64,000 bases of DNA from Herbaspirillum sp. CF444 (GCF_000282135.1 NZ_AKJW01000077.1:1-64000), one strand, 5' to 3'; positions 47,916-57,484 are shown, counted from the first letter of the stretch. Numbers and translations: made by a program. Notes: a model not told the origin generated them from the sequence alone.

Positions 47916-48479
47916 ATGGATACTCATCTCAAAGAAAGCAAAGTAGACGGCGAGCTGGTCTACGAAGGGCACTTCCTCAAAGTCCAGCGCGACAAGATTC
48001 TTCTGCCCGACGGCAAGCAGGCCGTGCGCGAACACATCAAGCATCCGGGGGCCGTAGTCATTCTCCCGTTGTTTGAAGACGGCTCCGTGCTGTTGGAAAG
48101 ACAGTTCCGCTATCCGCTCGATCAGGTGTTCATCGAATTCCCGGCAGGGAAGATCGATCCGGGCGAGGACCATCTGGAGTGCGCCAAGCGCGAACTCCGG
48201 GAAGAGACCGGCTATACCGCCACCGACTGGCAATTCGTCTGCACCATCCACAATGCCATCGCCTATTCGGACGAACATCTGGACATCTATCTTGCGCGCG
48301 GCCTGACTGCGGGCGAGCGCAAGCTCGACGAAGGCGAGTTCCTCGATATCTACAAGGCGCCACTGTCCGAATTGCTGGAACAAGTCCGGCTCGGCAAGGT
48401 AACCGACGTCAAGACCGTGATCGGCGCCTTCTGGCTGGAAAAAATCATCAATGGGCAATGGTCATTGCCAAGTGTGTAA
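47916..48479 (+). CDS. Nudix hydrolase, ADP-ribose pyrophosphatase type
   Basis: The 187-residue protein has a complete Nudix box, GKIDPGEDHLECAKRELREE followed by TGY (residues 78-100), matching Gx5Ex7REUxEExGU. The surrounding RQFRYPLDQVFIEFPAG is typical of ADP-ribose pyrophosphatases (NudF-like), which cleave ADP-ribose to AMP and ribose 5-phosphate. It follows the nuo operon by 91 bases and ends at a bidirectional terminator. Confidence 0.88.
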   Translation: MDTHLKESKVDGELVYEGHFLKVQRDKILLPDGKQAVREHIKHPGAVVILPLFEDGSVLLERQFRYPLDQVFIEFPAGKIDPGEDHLECAKRELREETGYTATDWQFVCTIHNAIAYSDEHLDIYLARGLTAGERKLDEGEFLDIYKAPLSELLEQVRLGKVTDVKTVIGAFWLEKIINGQWSLPSV

Positions 48480-48506
48480 TCCGCAATCCGCTCGTGCCGC
48501 AAAAGC

Positions 48507-48537
48507 AAAAGGCTTCGATACGCATCGAAGCCTTTTT
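48507..48537. terminator. Bidirectional terminator between Nudix and exported hydrolase genes
   Basis: A 13-bp stem AAAAGGCTTCGAT/ATCGAAGCCTTTT with A and T runs on both flanks. Confidence 0.9.
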
Positions 48538-48557
48538 CATTTTGGAGATCAGCCAAC

Positions 48558-49628
48558 TTAGCGCTGCGGCAGTGTTTTCAGAAACGCGCCGACCTGTTTC
48601 GCATAGAACTTCGAAAAGCTCGTCGTCCCGTGGCCGCGCGTTTCTGCGCTCGCCGGGATCAGATACAACTCGGCATTCTTCAATTGCTTCATGGCGGCGA
48701 CCATCGTCCCGGTCTCCGGCGGATTGCGTTCGTCGTCGGCGGAATTGATCGCCAGCACCGGCGCCTGTATGCGCGTCAGGTTCGGCATGGCATTGAAATC
48801 GGCCGACGATCCCCATTGATAGATGAAGTCGTTGGCATCGGCCGTCACCGGTGCATTCAATCGGTCATCCACGATCTTGTCGGCCTGCGCCCGCGTCGGC
48901 GCCAATGCCTGGTAGGCAAGTGTACCGCCGGCGGTGGCGATGCCGAACATGGTATTGGCCAGACGCAGCGAGGGCGGCTGCGTAGTGTAGTTGCCGCCGT
49001 TCCATGCCGGATCCTGCCTGATGGATTCCACCAGCATGCGCCGCATCATCCAGTTGCGGCTCGCCATCTCGATCGGTTGCGACGCCATCGGCACCAGCCC
49101 GTCCATCATCGACGGATACATCTCGCCCCACATCCACGTCTGCATGCCGCCCATGGAGTTACCCATGACCAGGCGCAGATGTTTGATGCCCAGGCCTTCG
49201 GTCACCAGACGATATTGCGCCAGCACCATGTCGGCGTAATTGTATTGCGGGAATTTTGCGCGCAGCCCGTCGGACGGCTTGGCCGACTTTCCGACGCCGA
49301 TGGCGTCCGGCATGATGACGTAGTACTTGCTTGCATCCAGCGCTTGTCCAGGGCCCAGCATCTCGCCGGCGAAGTCCTTGCCGACGAAATCAGCGCCGCT
49401 GCGATAGGTGCCGTGCAGCAGCAGCACCGCCGGATTGGCCGGATCCCCGACGGTGATGTAATGCAGTTTGAAATTGTTCAGCGTCTCGCCGGTGTGGAAG
49501 GTGAAGGAGGGCGCAATCCAGTCGCTTTCGCGTTGCTGCGGATAGCCGGCGGCGTAGGCCGCGGCAGGCAGCAGGGAAGATGAAAGCAGCAAGGGGACGA
49601 TGATGCCCAGGGCAAGTCTCCGTATCAT
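48558..49628 (-). CDS. Exported alpha/beta hydrolase, homoserine O-acetyltransferase-like
   Basis: The 356-residue protein starts with a Sec signal peptide (hydrophobic 5-27, ending AAAYAAG), so it acts in the periplasm. The hydrolase core resembles MetX: LLLHGTYRSGADFVG, nucleophile elbow MGNSMGGMQTW (Ser158), acid near NSADDERNPPE and His in ETRGHGTTS. A periplasmic location argues against methionine synthesis, so this is probably an esterase or acylase of unknown substrate. Single gene, flanked by terminators. Confidence 0.82.
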   Translation of the reverse strand: MIRRLALGIIVPLLLSSSLLPAAAYAAGYPQQRESDWIAPSFTFHTGETLNNFKLHYITVGDPANPAVLLLHGTYRSGADFVGKDFAGEMLGPGQALDASKYYVIMPDAIGVGKSAKPSDGLRAKFPQYNYADMVLAQYRLVTEGLGIKHLRLVMGNSMGGMQTWMWGEMYPSMMDGLVPMASQPIEMASRNWMMRRMLVESIRQDPAWNGGNYTTQPPSLRLANTMFGIATAGGTLAYQALAPTRAQADKIVDDRLNAPVTADANDFIYQWGSSADFNAMPNLTRIQAPVLAINSADDERNPPETGTMVAAMKQLKNAELYLIPASAETRGHGTTSFSKFYAKQVGAFLKTLPQR

Positions 49629-49720
49629 TTTTATGGTCCTCGTCAGCGAAGGTGGTCTTTATGGGAAAGGCCATACTAAATGAAATCCGACTGCCTCGCT
49701 GTCATGCCCGTGCCGAAACC

Positions 49721-49757
49721 AAAACGGCGCTTCGTTGGATCGAAGCGCCGTTTTTTG
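49721..49757. terminator. Terminator of the ETF-QO gene
   Basis: AAAACGGCGCTTCG/CGAAGCGCCGTTTT, a 14-bp perfect stem with A and T runs; it serves the minus-strand gene ending at 49777 and could work in both directions. Confidence 0.85.
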
Positions 49758-49776
49758 TTTGAAGCGAAAAACTGAT

Positions 49777-51453
49777 TTACATGTTCGAATAGTTCGGTCC
49801 GCCGCCGCCTTCCGGCGTCACCCACACGATGTTCTGCGTCGGGTCCTTGATGTCGCAGGTCTTGCAATGCACGCAGTTCTGCGCATTGATCTGCAGGCGG
49901 TCCGTATTGTCGTCGTTCTTCACGAACTCATACACGCCGGCAGGGCAGTAACGCGCTTCCGGGCCTGCATACTTCGCCAGGTTGACGCCGACCGGCACTG
50001 AAGCGTCTTTCAGCGTCAAATGGATCGGCTGGTCTTCCGCGTGATTCGTGTTGGAGATGAACACCGACGACAGGCGATCGAAGGTCAGCTTGCCGTCCGG
50101 TTTCGGATAGGCAATCGGCGAGAAGTCCGCAGCCGGTTTCAGGCATTCATGGTCCGCATGCGAGTGATGCAAGGTCCACGGCGCCTTGCCGCCGAACAGC
50201 ACCTGGTCGATGCCGACCAGCAGCGTGCCGGTGTACAGGCCCTTGCTTATCGACGGCTTGAAGTTGCGTGCCTTGTACAGTTCTTCATGCAACCAGGACT
50301 TTTCAAACGCCGCGCTGTACGCCGTCAGCTCGTCGTACTGGCGACCGCCGTTCAATGCCTCGAAAACCGCCTCGGCGGCCAGCATGCCGGTCTTGATGGC
50401 GGCATGGCTGCCCTTGATGCGCGACACGTTCAGGAAGCCTGCATCGCAGCCGATCAGCACGCCGCCCGGGAAGGTCAGTTTCGGCAGCGATTGCAAACCG
50501 CCGGCCGTGATCGCACGCGCGCCGTAAGCCAAACGCTTGCCGCCTTCAAAGAACTTGCGGATTTCCGGATGCGTTTTATAACGCTGGAATTCTTCGTATG
50601 GCGACAGGTAAGGGTTTTCATAAGCCAGACCGATCACGTAACCGACGGCGACCTGATTATTTTCCAGGTGATACAGGAAAGAGCCGCCGTAAGTGCTGCT
50701 ATCGAGCGGCCAGCCGGCGGTGTGCACGACAAGGCCGGGCTTGTGCATCTTCGGATCGATTTCCCAGATTTCCTTGATGCCGATGGCGTAAGTTTGCGGA
50801 TCCTTGCCGGCGTCAAGTTTGTACTTGCTGATCAACTGCTTGCCCAGATGGCCGCGTGCGCCTTCTGCGAAAAAAGTGTATTTCGCATGCAGTTCCATGC
50901 CCAACTGGAAAGCACCGGTCGGCTCGCCATGGCGGTCCACGCCCATGTTGCCGGTGGCGACGCCCTTGACCGAGCCGTCGTCGTTGTACAGGATTTCCGC
51001 CGCCGCAAAGCCGGGGAAGACTTCCACGCCCAGCGCTTCAGCCTGCTGGCCCAGCCAGCGCACGACGTTGGCCAGCGAGATGACGTAGTTGCCGTGATTC
51101 TGGAAACAAGCCGGCAGCACCCAGGACGGCGTCTTGTATGCCTTGCCGGCGGAGAGGAAAAGAAAGCGGTCTTCGGTGACTTCGGTATTGAGCGGGGCGC
51201 CGAGCTCTTTCCAGTTGGGAAACAATTCGGTGATCGCCTGCGGATCCATGACCGCGCCGGACAGGATATGGGCGCCGACTTCGCTGCCTTTTTCCAGCAC
51301 GCAGACCGACACTTCCTTGCCGGCTTCGGCGGCCAGTTGCTTGATCCGGATGGCGGAAGACAATCCGGCCGGACCGCCGCCGACAACGACGACGTCGTAT
51401 TCCATCGCTTCGCGCGGACCGTATTGCGCCAGCAGGTCTTGAGTTTGAGTCAT
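49777..51453 (-). CDS. Electron transfer flavoprotein-ubiquinone oxidoreductase
   Basis: The 558-residue membrane-bound flavoprotein passes electrons from ETF (fatty acid and amino acid oxidation) to ubiquinone. FAD-binding DVVVVGGGPAGLSSAIRI is at the N-terminus; GCDAGFLNVSRIKGSHAAIKTGMLAAE (split) binds FAD further on; the C-terminal 4Fe-4S module has CPAGVYE and CVHCKTCDIKDP. The ATG at 51453 gives the conserved start and excludes a 99-residue non-conserved upstream extension. It is divergent from the thioesterase gene across 286 AT-rich bases. Confidence 0.94.
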   Translation of the reverse strand: MTQTQDLLAQYGPREAMEYDVVVVGGGPAGLSSAIRIKQLAAEAGKEVSVCVLEKGSEVGAHILSGAVMDPQAITELFPNWKELGAPLNTEVTEDRFLFLSAGKAYKTPSWVLPACFQNHGNYVISLANVVRWLGQQAEALGVEVFPGFAAAEILYNDDGSVKGVATGNMGVDRHGEPTGAFQLGMELHAKYTFFAEGARGHLGKQLISKYKLDAGKDPQTYAIGIKEIWEIDPKMHKPGLVVHTAGWPLDSSTYGGSFLYHLENNQVAVGYVIGLAYENPYLSPYEEFQRYKTHPEIRKFFEGGKRLAYGARAITAGGLQSLPKLTFPGGVLIGCDAGFLNVSRIKGSHAAIKTGMLAAEAVFEALNGGRQYDELTAYSAAFEKSWLHEELYKARNFKPSISKGLYTGTLLVGIDQVLFGGKAPWTLHHSHADHECLKPAADFSPIAYPKPDGKLTFDRLSSVFISNTNHAEDQPIHLTLKDASVPVGVNLAKYAGPEARYCPAGVYEFVKNDDNTDRLQINAQNCVHCKTCDIKDPTQNIVWVTPEGGGGPNYSNM

Positions 51454-51739
51454 GGAGTGTCCCGTAATGTTTTGGTTGGAATATTTGCGAACGATCGTGC
51501 TATTGTTCAGTATTTTGCGAGAGAATGCTAGTCTGAATCGCAAAATATGTTCTCGTCGCCAAGCCTCGCGATATTTTATTTGATTTTTGCCAATTCCCTT
51601 ATCCTTGCATGGAATTAAGGCAATGATGCTGTCCGGCAAAATCGAAGGGTATTCCGGTCTTGAAAAAACGCAGCAACGATGAAATAAATTCAACAATGAC
51701 TTGAGCCGCCAGGCGACTCGATAGAAAGGCAAGATCCCG

Positions 51740-52150
51740 ATGAGCGACAAAATCCTGATTCATACTGCCAACATGAAGATCCGCTGGGGCGACATGGACG
51801 CCTTCGGTCACGTCAACAACACCGTCTATTTCCGCTACATGGAGCAGACCCGTATCGAATGGCTGGAGTCCGCCATCGGCGGCATGGTGGAAGACGGGCT
51901 CGGCCCGGTGATCGTCAATGCCCAGTGCACCTTCCGGCGCCAGCTCAAGTATCCGGCCGACATCGAGATCCGCATGTTCGCCCTGGAGCCGGGCCGCTCG
52001 AGTGTGGAAACTACCTATGAGATCCGGCGTGTCGACCAGCCGGAAATCATCTATGCTGAGGGCGGAGCCAAGATCGTGTGGGTCAATTTCAAAGAAGAAA
52101 AATCGGTTTCTCTGCCTGACAGCATCCGTCGAATCCTGACGAAGTTGTAA
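51740..52150 (+). CDS. Hotdog-fold acyl-CoA thioesterase (4-hydroxybenzoyl-CoA thioesterase-like)
   Basis: The 136-residue protein has the thioesterase signature IRWGDMDAFGHVNNTVYFRY with the catalytic Asp, followed by QLKYPADIEIRMFALEPGRSS and a beta-rich C-terminus. Such enzymes release free acids from acyl-CoA. AAAGG lies 12-16 bases before ATG 51740. The divergent ETF-QO gene hints at a link with acyl-CoA oxidation. Confidence 0.88.
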   Translation: MSDKILIHTANMKIRWGDMDAFGHVNNTVYFRYMEQTRIEWLESAIGGMVEDGLGPVIVNAQCTFRRQLKYPADIEIRMFALEPGRSSVETTYEIRRVDQPEIIYAEGGAKIVWVNFKEEKSVSLPDSIRRILTKL

Positions 52151-52281
52151 GTTTCGAGAAAGGTAGATGGGACAGAATCAGCGACGATAACGGTGCCGCA
52201 AAACAACTGACGGCCCGGCAAGAATTGAGTTAGACCACATAAAGATGGCCAACCAAGATAATTACACCAGGAGGAAGACAA

Positions 52282-53433
52282 ATGTCATACAAGACCCACG
52301 CTTTGGTTGCAGCAGCACTGCTTAGCCTTTCCCTTTCCAGCCAGGCCGCTGATCCGATCAAGATCGGCGTGTCCGGCCCCTTCACCGGCGGTTCCGCACC
52401 GATGGGCGCCTCCATGCGCGACGGCGTCAAGCTGGCGGTGGCCGACATCAACGCCTCCGGCGGCGTGCTGGGGCGTCAGTTGCAACTGATCGAGCGCGAT
52501 GACGAAGCCAAGAACGAACGCGGCGTCCAGGTTGCGCAAGAGCTGATCAACAAGGAAAAAGTCGTCGCCACCGTCGGCTTCATCAACACCGGCGTCGCAC
52601 TGGCCTCGCAACGCTTCTACCAGGAAGCCAAGATTCCCGTGATCAATAACGTTGCCACCGGCAGCGTCATCACCAAGCAATTCGAAAAAGATCCGGCCAA
52701 CTACATCTTCCGCACTTCGGCAGCTGACGGCATTCAAGCCAAGATGATCGCCGACGAAGCGGTCGACAAGCAAAAATTCACCAAGGTCGCGATCCTGGCC
52801 GACTCCACCAACTACGGCCAGCTCGGTCGCGAGGATCTGGAAAAAGTCCTGGCTGCCAAAAAGATCACGCCGGTCGCCATCGAGAAGTACAACATCAAAG
52901 ACGTCGACATGACGGCACAGTTGCTCAAGTCGAAGCAAGGCGGCGCGCAAGTCGTGCTGACCTACGGCATCGGCCCTGAACTGGCGCAAATCGCCAACGG
53001 CATGGAAAAGCTGAACTGGCACGTGCCCATCATCGGCAGCTGGCCGCTGTCGATGGGCAATTTCATCGACAATTCCGGCAAGAACGGCAACGGCGCCCGC
53101 ATGCCGCAGACTTTCATCCAGGACGGCAACACGCCTAAGCGCAAAGCCTTCATCGAAGCCTACCAAAAAGCTTACAAGGTCGATCGTATTCCATCGGCCG
53201 TGTCCGCCGCCCAAGGCTACGACTCGATCTACCTGCTGGCTGCCGCCATCAAGCAAGCCGGCACCACCGATGGCGAGAAGGTCCGCGCAGCGCTGGAAAA
53301 CCTGAACACCAAGGTCGAAGGCGTCGTGACTACCTATGACAAACCGTTTAGCCATACCGACCACGAAGCGATCAAGCCGAACAACGTCGTCATGGGCGAA
53401 GTGAAAAACGGTCGCGTCATCCTCGGCAAATAA
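52282..53433 (+). CDS. Branched-chain amino acid-type ABC transporter substrate-binding protein
   Basis: The 383-residue protein has a signal peptide (MSYKTHALVAAALLSLSLSS, cleaved near QAA-DP) and a periplasmic binding protein fold: IKIGVSGPFTGGSAPMGASM, EVAKNERGVQ-type hinge DEAKNERGVQVAQEL, and YDSIYLLAAAIKQAG. It delivers a ligand of the Leu/Ile/Val-amide type to the permease coded downstream. AGGAGG provides a strong ribosome site. A terminator separates it from livH, which would allow excess binding protein. Exact ligand unknown. Confidence 0.92.
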   Translation: MSYKTHALVAAALLSLSLSSQAADPIKIGVSGPFTGGSAPMGASMRDGVKLAVADINASGGVLGRQLQLIERDDEAKNERGVQVAQELINKEKVVATVGFINTGVALASQRFYQEAKIPVINNVATGSVITKQFEKDPANYIFRTSAADGIQAKMIADEAVDKQKFTKVAILADSTNYGQLGREDLEKVLAAKKITPVAIEKYNIKDVDMTAQLLKSKQGGAQVVLTYGIGPELAQIANGMEKLNWHVPIIGSWPLSMGNFIDNSGKNGNGARMPQTFIQDGNTPKRKAFIEAYQKAYKVDRIPSAVSAAQGYDSIYLLAAAIKQAGTTDGEKVRAALENLNTKVEGVVTTYDKPFSHTDHEAIKPNNVVMGEVKNGRVILGK

Positions 53434-53468
53434 AAATCTGACGGCAGTGTGATTTGTCGTTAAAGCAT

Positions 53469-53506
53469 AAAGGCCAGTCCTTGCGATCCGGGGACTGGCC
53501 TTTTTC
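53469..53506 (+). terminator. Terminator between the binding-protein gene and livH
   Basis: AAAGGCCAGTCC/GGACTGGCCTTTTT, nine or more GC-rich pairs with T-run, 35 bases after the stop codon. Confidence 0.88.
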
Positions 53507-53775
53507 GCAGGGTCTGTTGACGATTTTTTAACTTGTATCGGAAGTGAAGGAAGTTCGCGGCGGCGTCGGGAATGCAGCGGCTCAAACGGCCGGGCGTCCG
53601 GCGTCCAGCGTCGGGCAACGCCAAGGCAAGGGCAGGGCGCATGCGTGCAGCAGCTTGTACGCCACTCCTTGCCGGCGCCCGGCAGTATTCTTCCCGTTCT
53701 TCCTGTTCTTACCGGTTAACAATCGCGGCAAGCTCAACCCGCCATTCAATGGCAGCCGCTTCTTGGGTAGAAATA
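53507..53775 (+). other. Intergenic stretch before livH, no gene recognised
   Basis: This 269-base region lies between the terminator and livH. An open frame here is only an upstream extension of livH without conserved residues. A promoter for livH is expected but none stands out. Confidence 0.4.
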
Positions 53776-54666
53776 ATGGATATTCTGTTACAGCTGGTTT
53801 TCAGCGGCATCGCGTTAGGCATGATCTACGCGGTGATCGCCTTCGGTTATCAACTCACCTTCGCCACTTCCGGCACCCTGAACTTCGGCCAGGGCGAAGC
53901 GTTGATGCTGGGCGCACTGGTCGGCCTTTCCGTGGTCGGCAACATACACGGCGGCCCCTATCTCAATTATTGGCTGATGATCCCCATCGTGCTGGTGTTC
54001 GGCGCGCTGCAAGGCATGTTCGTCGAATGGATAGGCGTGCGTCCCGCGATCAAGATCAAGTCCGAATTCGGCTGGATCATGTCGACCATCGCGCTCGCGA
54101 TCATCTTCAAGAACGTCGCGGAAAACATCTGGGGCAAGGATGACCTGCCGTTCCCGAGTCCGCTGTCCGGCGCACCGTTCCAGATCCTCGGCGCCAACGT
54201 GCAGCCGATGCAAGTCCTGGTCGTGGTCGGCGCGCTCGCCATCATGCTCGCGGTTGAAATCTTCAACCGCAAATCGATCTACGGCAAAGCCGTCGTCGCC
54301 ACATCGAACGACCGCGACGCCGCCGGCCTGATGGGCATCAACACCAGCATGGTGATCACATTCTCCTACGCATTGTCCTCGGCAACGGCAGCCTTTGCCG
54401 GCGTGCTGGTCGCGCCGCTGACGCTGACCGGCGCAACGATGGGCGCCGCGCTCGGCCTCAAGGCGTTTGCGGTGGCGATCATCGGCGGCCTGACCTCGGG
54501 CATGGGCGCCATCGTCGGCGGCCTGATCCTCGGCATCGCCGAAACCGTCACCGGCTTCTACATCTCGACCGGCTACAAGGAAGTCCCCGGGCTGCTGCTG
54601 CTCCTGCTCGTGCTGGCGGTCAAACCTGCAGGCCTGTTCGGCAAAACTGCGATCAAGAAGGTCTGA
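53776..54666 (+). CDS. livH: Branched-chain amino acid ABC transporter permease LivH
   Basis: The 296-residue inner-membrane permease has about eight helices and LivH hallmarks: AVIAFGYQLTFATSGTLNFGQGE at the N-terminus and GLKAFAVAIIGGLTSGMGAIVGG (the ATPase-contacting loop) near the C-terminus. ATG 53776 is preceded by GGGTAG. The stop codon overlaps the start of the fused permease-ATPase gene by 1 base. Confidence 0.93.
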   Translation: MDILLQLVFSGIALGMIYAVIAFGYQLTFATSGTLNFGQGEALMLGALVGLSVVGNIHGGPYLNYWLMIPIVLVFGALQGMFVEWIGVRPAIKIKSEFGWIMSTIALAIIFKNVAENIWGKDDLPFPSPLSGAPFQILGANVQPMQVLVVVGALAIMLAVEIFNRKSIYGKAVVATSNDRDAAGLMGINTSMVITFSYALSSATAAFAGVLVAPLTLTGATMGAALGLKAFAVAIIGGLTSGMGAIVGGLILGIAETVTGFYISTGYKEVPGLLLLLLVLAVKPAGLFGKTAIKKV

Positions 54667-56630
54667 TGAACATGAACAAGAAAATCCTCCTCATTTCCAT
54701 CCTCGGCATCGCCGCGCTGGCGGTGCTGCCGCAGGTGGTGCGCAATCCTTACTACCTGCACCTGGCCGAAACCATCCTCATCTACGCGATCCTGCTGTTC
54801 GGCCTGGACATCGTGGTCGGCTACACCGGCCAGGTGTCGCTCGGCCACGCCGGGCTGTTCGGCATCGGCTCGTACACCGCGGGCGTGCTGTACTTCAAGC
54901 TCGGCCTGCCGTTCCTGATCGTGATGCCGGCCAGCATCGCCGTCACCGCCGTGTTCGGCGCGATCCTCGCGCTGCCTGCCCTGCGCGTGACCGGTCCGTA
55001 TCTGGCGATGGTCACGCTGGCCTTCGGCACCATCATCCAGATCCTCATCAACGAAATGACTTTCCTCACCGAAGGTCCGATGGGCATCAAGGTCGCCAAG
55101 CCGATGCTCGGCGCCGTCAAGATGACGGAAGTCCAGTTCTTCTACGTCGTCGCCATCCTTATGGTGCTGTCGCTGATCGTGGTCCATCGCATCCTGCGCT
55201 CCAACCTCGGCCGCGCCTTCCAGGCATTGCGCGACAGCCCGATCGCGTCCGACTGCATGGGCGTCTCGGTGTATCGCTACAAGGTCTACGCCTTCATCAT
55301 CAGCGCCGCGCTGGCCGGCCTGTCCGGTTGCCTGTACGCGTATTCGGAAGAGTACATCTCGCCCAATACCTACAACTTCGAGCTGACCATCCTGTTCCTG
55401 CTGGCGGTGATCATGGGCGGCCGCAAGTCGCGCATCGGTTCGCTCATCGGCGCCCTGATCGTGGTCATGCTGCCGAGCCTGCTGTCGGACATCGAACTGT
55501 TCCGCCAGATCGCCACCGTCGCGGCGGTGATCGTGGTGGTCGGCGGCATCGCCTCGGTCGTCAAGAAAACCAAGACCCCGCGCGAAATCGCCGTCCCGGT
55601 GGTCGCCACCGTGCTGATGGCCGGCTTCTCCTACAAGCTGGAAAACATCACCGACTGGCGCCTCACCATCTTCGGCCTGATGACGCTGTTCGTGGTCTAC
55701 TACCTGCAGGACGGCATCGTCGGTTTCTGCCGCAGCCTGTTCGGCCGCATGTTCAGCAAGCGCGTCCCATTGGCGCAGCAAATCGCCGGCAACAAAACCG
55801 AAGCCGTCATCACCACCGCCGCCGTCAAGGACAACGGCGCAACCCTGCTCAAGGTCAACCAGGTGCTGATGCAGTTCGGCGGCCTCAAAGCCCTGAACAA
55901 GGTCGACCTCGACGTTCGCAAGGGCACCGTGCACGGCCTGATCGGCCCCAACGGTTCCGGCAAGAGCACCATGATGAACGTCCTCACCGGCATCTATCGT
56001 CCGACCGACGGCGCCGTCGAATACGACGGCCGCGGCATCACCGGACAGACGCCATCGGCCATCGCCCTGGGCGGCGTGGCGCGCACCTTCCAGAACGTCC
56101 AGCTGTTCGGCGAAATGACCGCCACCGAAAACGTCCTGGTCGGCCTGCACCACACCTTCAACAGCAACGTCGCCGACGTCATGGTGCAAAGTCCGCGTTA
56201 CAAGCGTGAAGAGCAAGCCGCACGCGAACGCGCCGCCGCCATCCTGGAGTTCGTCGGCCTCGCCGACCTCGCCAACGAAGAAGCGCGCAACCTGCCGTAC
56301 GGCAAACAGCGCCTGCTCGAAATCGGCCGCGCGCTGGGCCTCAATCCCAGCCTGCTGTTGCTCGACGAACCGGCCGCCGGCCTCACCGCGCCCGACATCA
56401 AGGAACTGGTCGCCATCATCCGCAAGATCCGCGATGTCGGCATCACCATCATCCTCATCGAGCATCATATGGACGTCGTCATGTCGATCTGCGACACCGT
56501 CACCGTGCTCGATTTCGGCCAGAAGATCGCCGAAGGCAAGCCGGCCCAGGTGCAGGCCGATCCCAAGGTGATCGAAGCCTACCTCGGCGGCAGCGCCGGC
56601 GACGCCACACCAACCACCGCGGGAGCTTGA
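54666..56630 (+). CDS. livM: Fused permease and ATP-binding protein (LivM-LivG)
   Basis: The 654-residue protein joins a LivM permease (about residues 1-305; GYTGQVSLGHAGLFGIGSYTAG and the FRALRDSPIA-type loop FQALRDSPIASDCMG) to a LivG ATPase (about 395-640). Between them lies a unique linker with two extra hydrophobic segments (about 315-360). ATPase motifs are complete: Walker A GPNGSGKST at 427-435, signature-type LPYGKQRLLEIGRAL, Walker B LLLLDEPAAGL and the switch His in LIEHHMD. The frame is continuous, so the fusion looks real. With LivH and LivF it forms the importer. Confidence 0.92.
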   Translation: MNMNKKILLISILGIAALAVLPQVVRNPYYLHLAETILIYAILLFGLDIVVGYTGQVSLGHAGLFGIGSYTAGVLYFKLGLPFLIVMPASIAVTAVFGAILALPALRVTGPYLAMVTLAFGTIIQILINEMTFLTEGPMGIKVAKPMLGAVKMTEVQFFYVVAILMVLSLIVVHRILRSNLGRAFQALRDSPIASDCMGVSVYRYKVYAFIISAALAGLSGCLYAYSEEYISPNTYNFELTILFLLAVIMGGRKSRIGSLIGALIVVMLPSLLSDIELFRQIATVAAVIVVVGGIASVVKKTKTPREIAVPVVATVLMAGFSYKLENITDWRLTIFGLMTLFVVYYLQDGIVGFCRSLFGRMFSKRVPLAQQIAGNKTEAVITTAAVKDNGATLLKVNQVLMQFGGLKALNKVDLDVRKGTVHGLIGPNGSGKSTMMNVLTGIYRPTDGAVEYDGRGITGQTPSAIALGGVARTFQNVQLFGEMTATENVLVGLHHTFNSNVADVMVQSPRYKREEQAARERAAAILEFVGLADLANEEARNLPYGKQRLLEIGRALGLNPSLLLLDEPAAGLTAPDIKELVAIIRKIRDVGITIILIEHHMDVVMSICDTVTVLDFGQKIAEGKPAQVQADPKVIEAYLGGSAGDATPTTAGA

Positions 56631-56631
56631 G

Positions 56632-57360
56632 ATGTTGACGATTTCGAATTTGCAAGCCGCTTACGGCAAGGTTGAAGTGCTGCACGGTATTTCGATGGAA
56701 GTACCGAAAGGCAAAGTGGTCACCCTGATCGGCTCCAACGGCGCCGGCAAAACCACCACCATGCGCGCCATCTCCGGCATGATCAAGCCGAAGGGCGGCA
56801 CCGTCACCCTCGGCGGTAAAGACGTCACCGGCCAGGACTCGCACAAGATCGCGCGCGCCGGTCTCGCCCATTCGCCCGAAGGCCGCCGCGTCTTCGCCAC
56901 CATGAGCGTCACCGACAACCTGCTGCTGGGCGCTTTCCCGCGCTTCACACGCGCCCGTCCCAAAGGCGACATCTCCCACGACCTGGAACGCGCGCTGGAA
57001 CTGTTCCCACGCCTCAAGGAGCGCCAGACGCAACTGGCCGGCACCTTGTCCGGCGGCGAACAGCAAATGCTCGCCATGGCCCGCGCCGTCATGCTCAATC
57101 CGGAAGTCATCCTGCTGGACGAACCCTCGATGGGTCTCGCGCCCATCCTGGTCGACGAAGTGTTCCGCATCATCCTGCGTCTGAAAGAGCAGGGCATTAC
57201 GATGCTGCTGGTGGAGCAATTCGCCGCTGCGGCACTGAACGTCGCCGACTACGGCTATGTACTGGAAAACGGCAAAATCTCCGTACACGGCCCGGCCGAC
57301 AAACTGCAGAACGACCCGGCGGTCCAGGCAGCTTATCTCGGCGGTGGCGCGCATCATTAA
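56632..57360 (+). CDS. livF: Branched-chain amino acid ABC transporter ATP-binding protein LivF
   Basis: The 242-residue ATPase has Walker A GSNGAGKTT, signature LSGGEQQMLAMARAVM, Walker B VILLDEPSMGLAP and the switch His position replaced by Gln in LLVEQFAAAAL, as in other LivF proteins. It starts 1 base after the upstream fusion gene. It pairs with the LivG half of the fusion to power transport. Confidence 0.94.
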   Translation: MLTISNLQAAYGKVEVLHGISMEVPKGKVVTLIGSNGAGKTTTMRAISGMIKPKGGTVTLGGKDVTGQDSHKIARAGLAHSPEGRRVFATMSVTDNLLLGAFPRFTRARPKGDISHDLERALELFPRLKERQTQLAGTLSGGEQQMLAMARAVMLNPEVILLDEPSMGLAPILVDEVFRIILRLKEQGITMLLVEQFAAAALNVADYGYVLENGKISVHGPADKLQNDPAVQAAYLGGGAHH

Positions 57361-57457
57361 TCAATAAAATGCCAAGCCGGCAATCGGATACTCAGACCCG
57401 CAGTTCGCTGCGCGCCGGGTATATTAAGGGGGAGTCATACCTCTGAGACCTGACTGG

Positions 57458-57484
57458 GGTGCGCTGCGGCGCACCTTTTCTTTT
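57458..57484 (+). terminator. Terminator of the liv operon
   Basis: GGTGCGC/GCGCACC, 7-bp stem with tetraloop TGCG followed by TTTTCTTTT, about 98 bases after livF. Confidence 0.8.

Noticed and set aside
51454-51750. 99-residue N-terminal extension of ETF-QO
   Set aside because: Not conserved in the family and runs through the divergent promoter region; ATG 51453 gives the normal N-terminus.
54573-56468. 631-codon minus-strand frame opposite the livM-livG fusion
   Set aside because: Shadow frame; the plus strand has complete permease and ATPase motifs.
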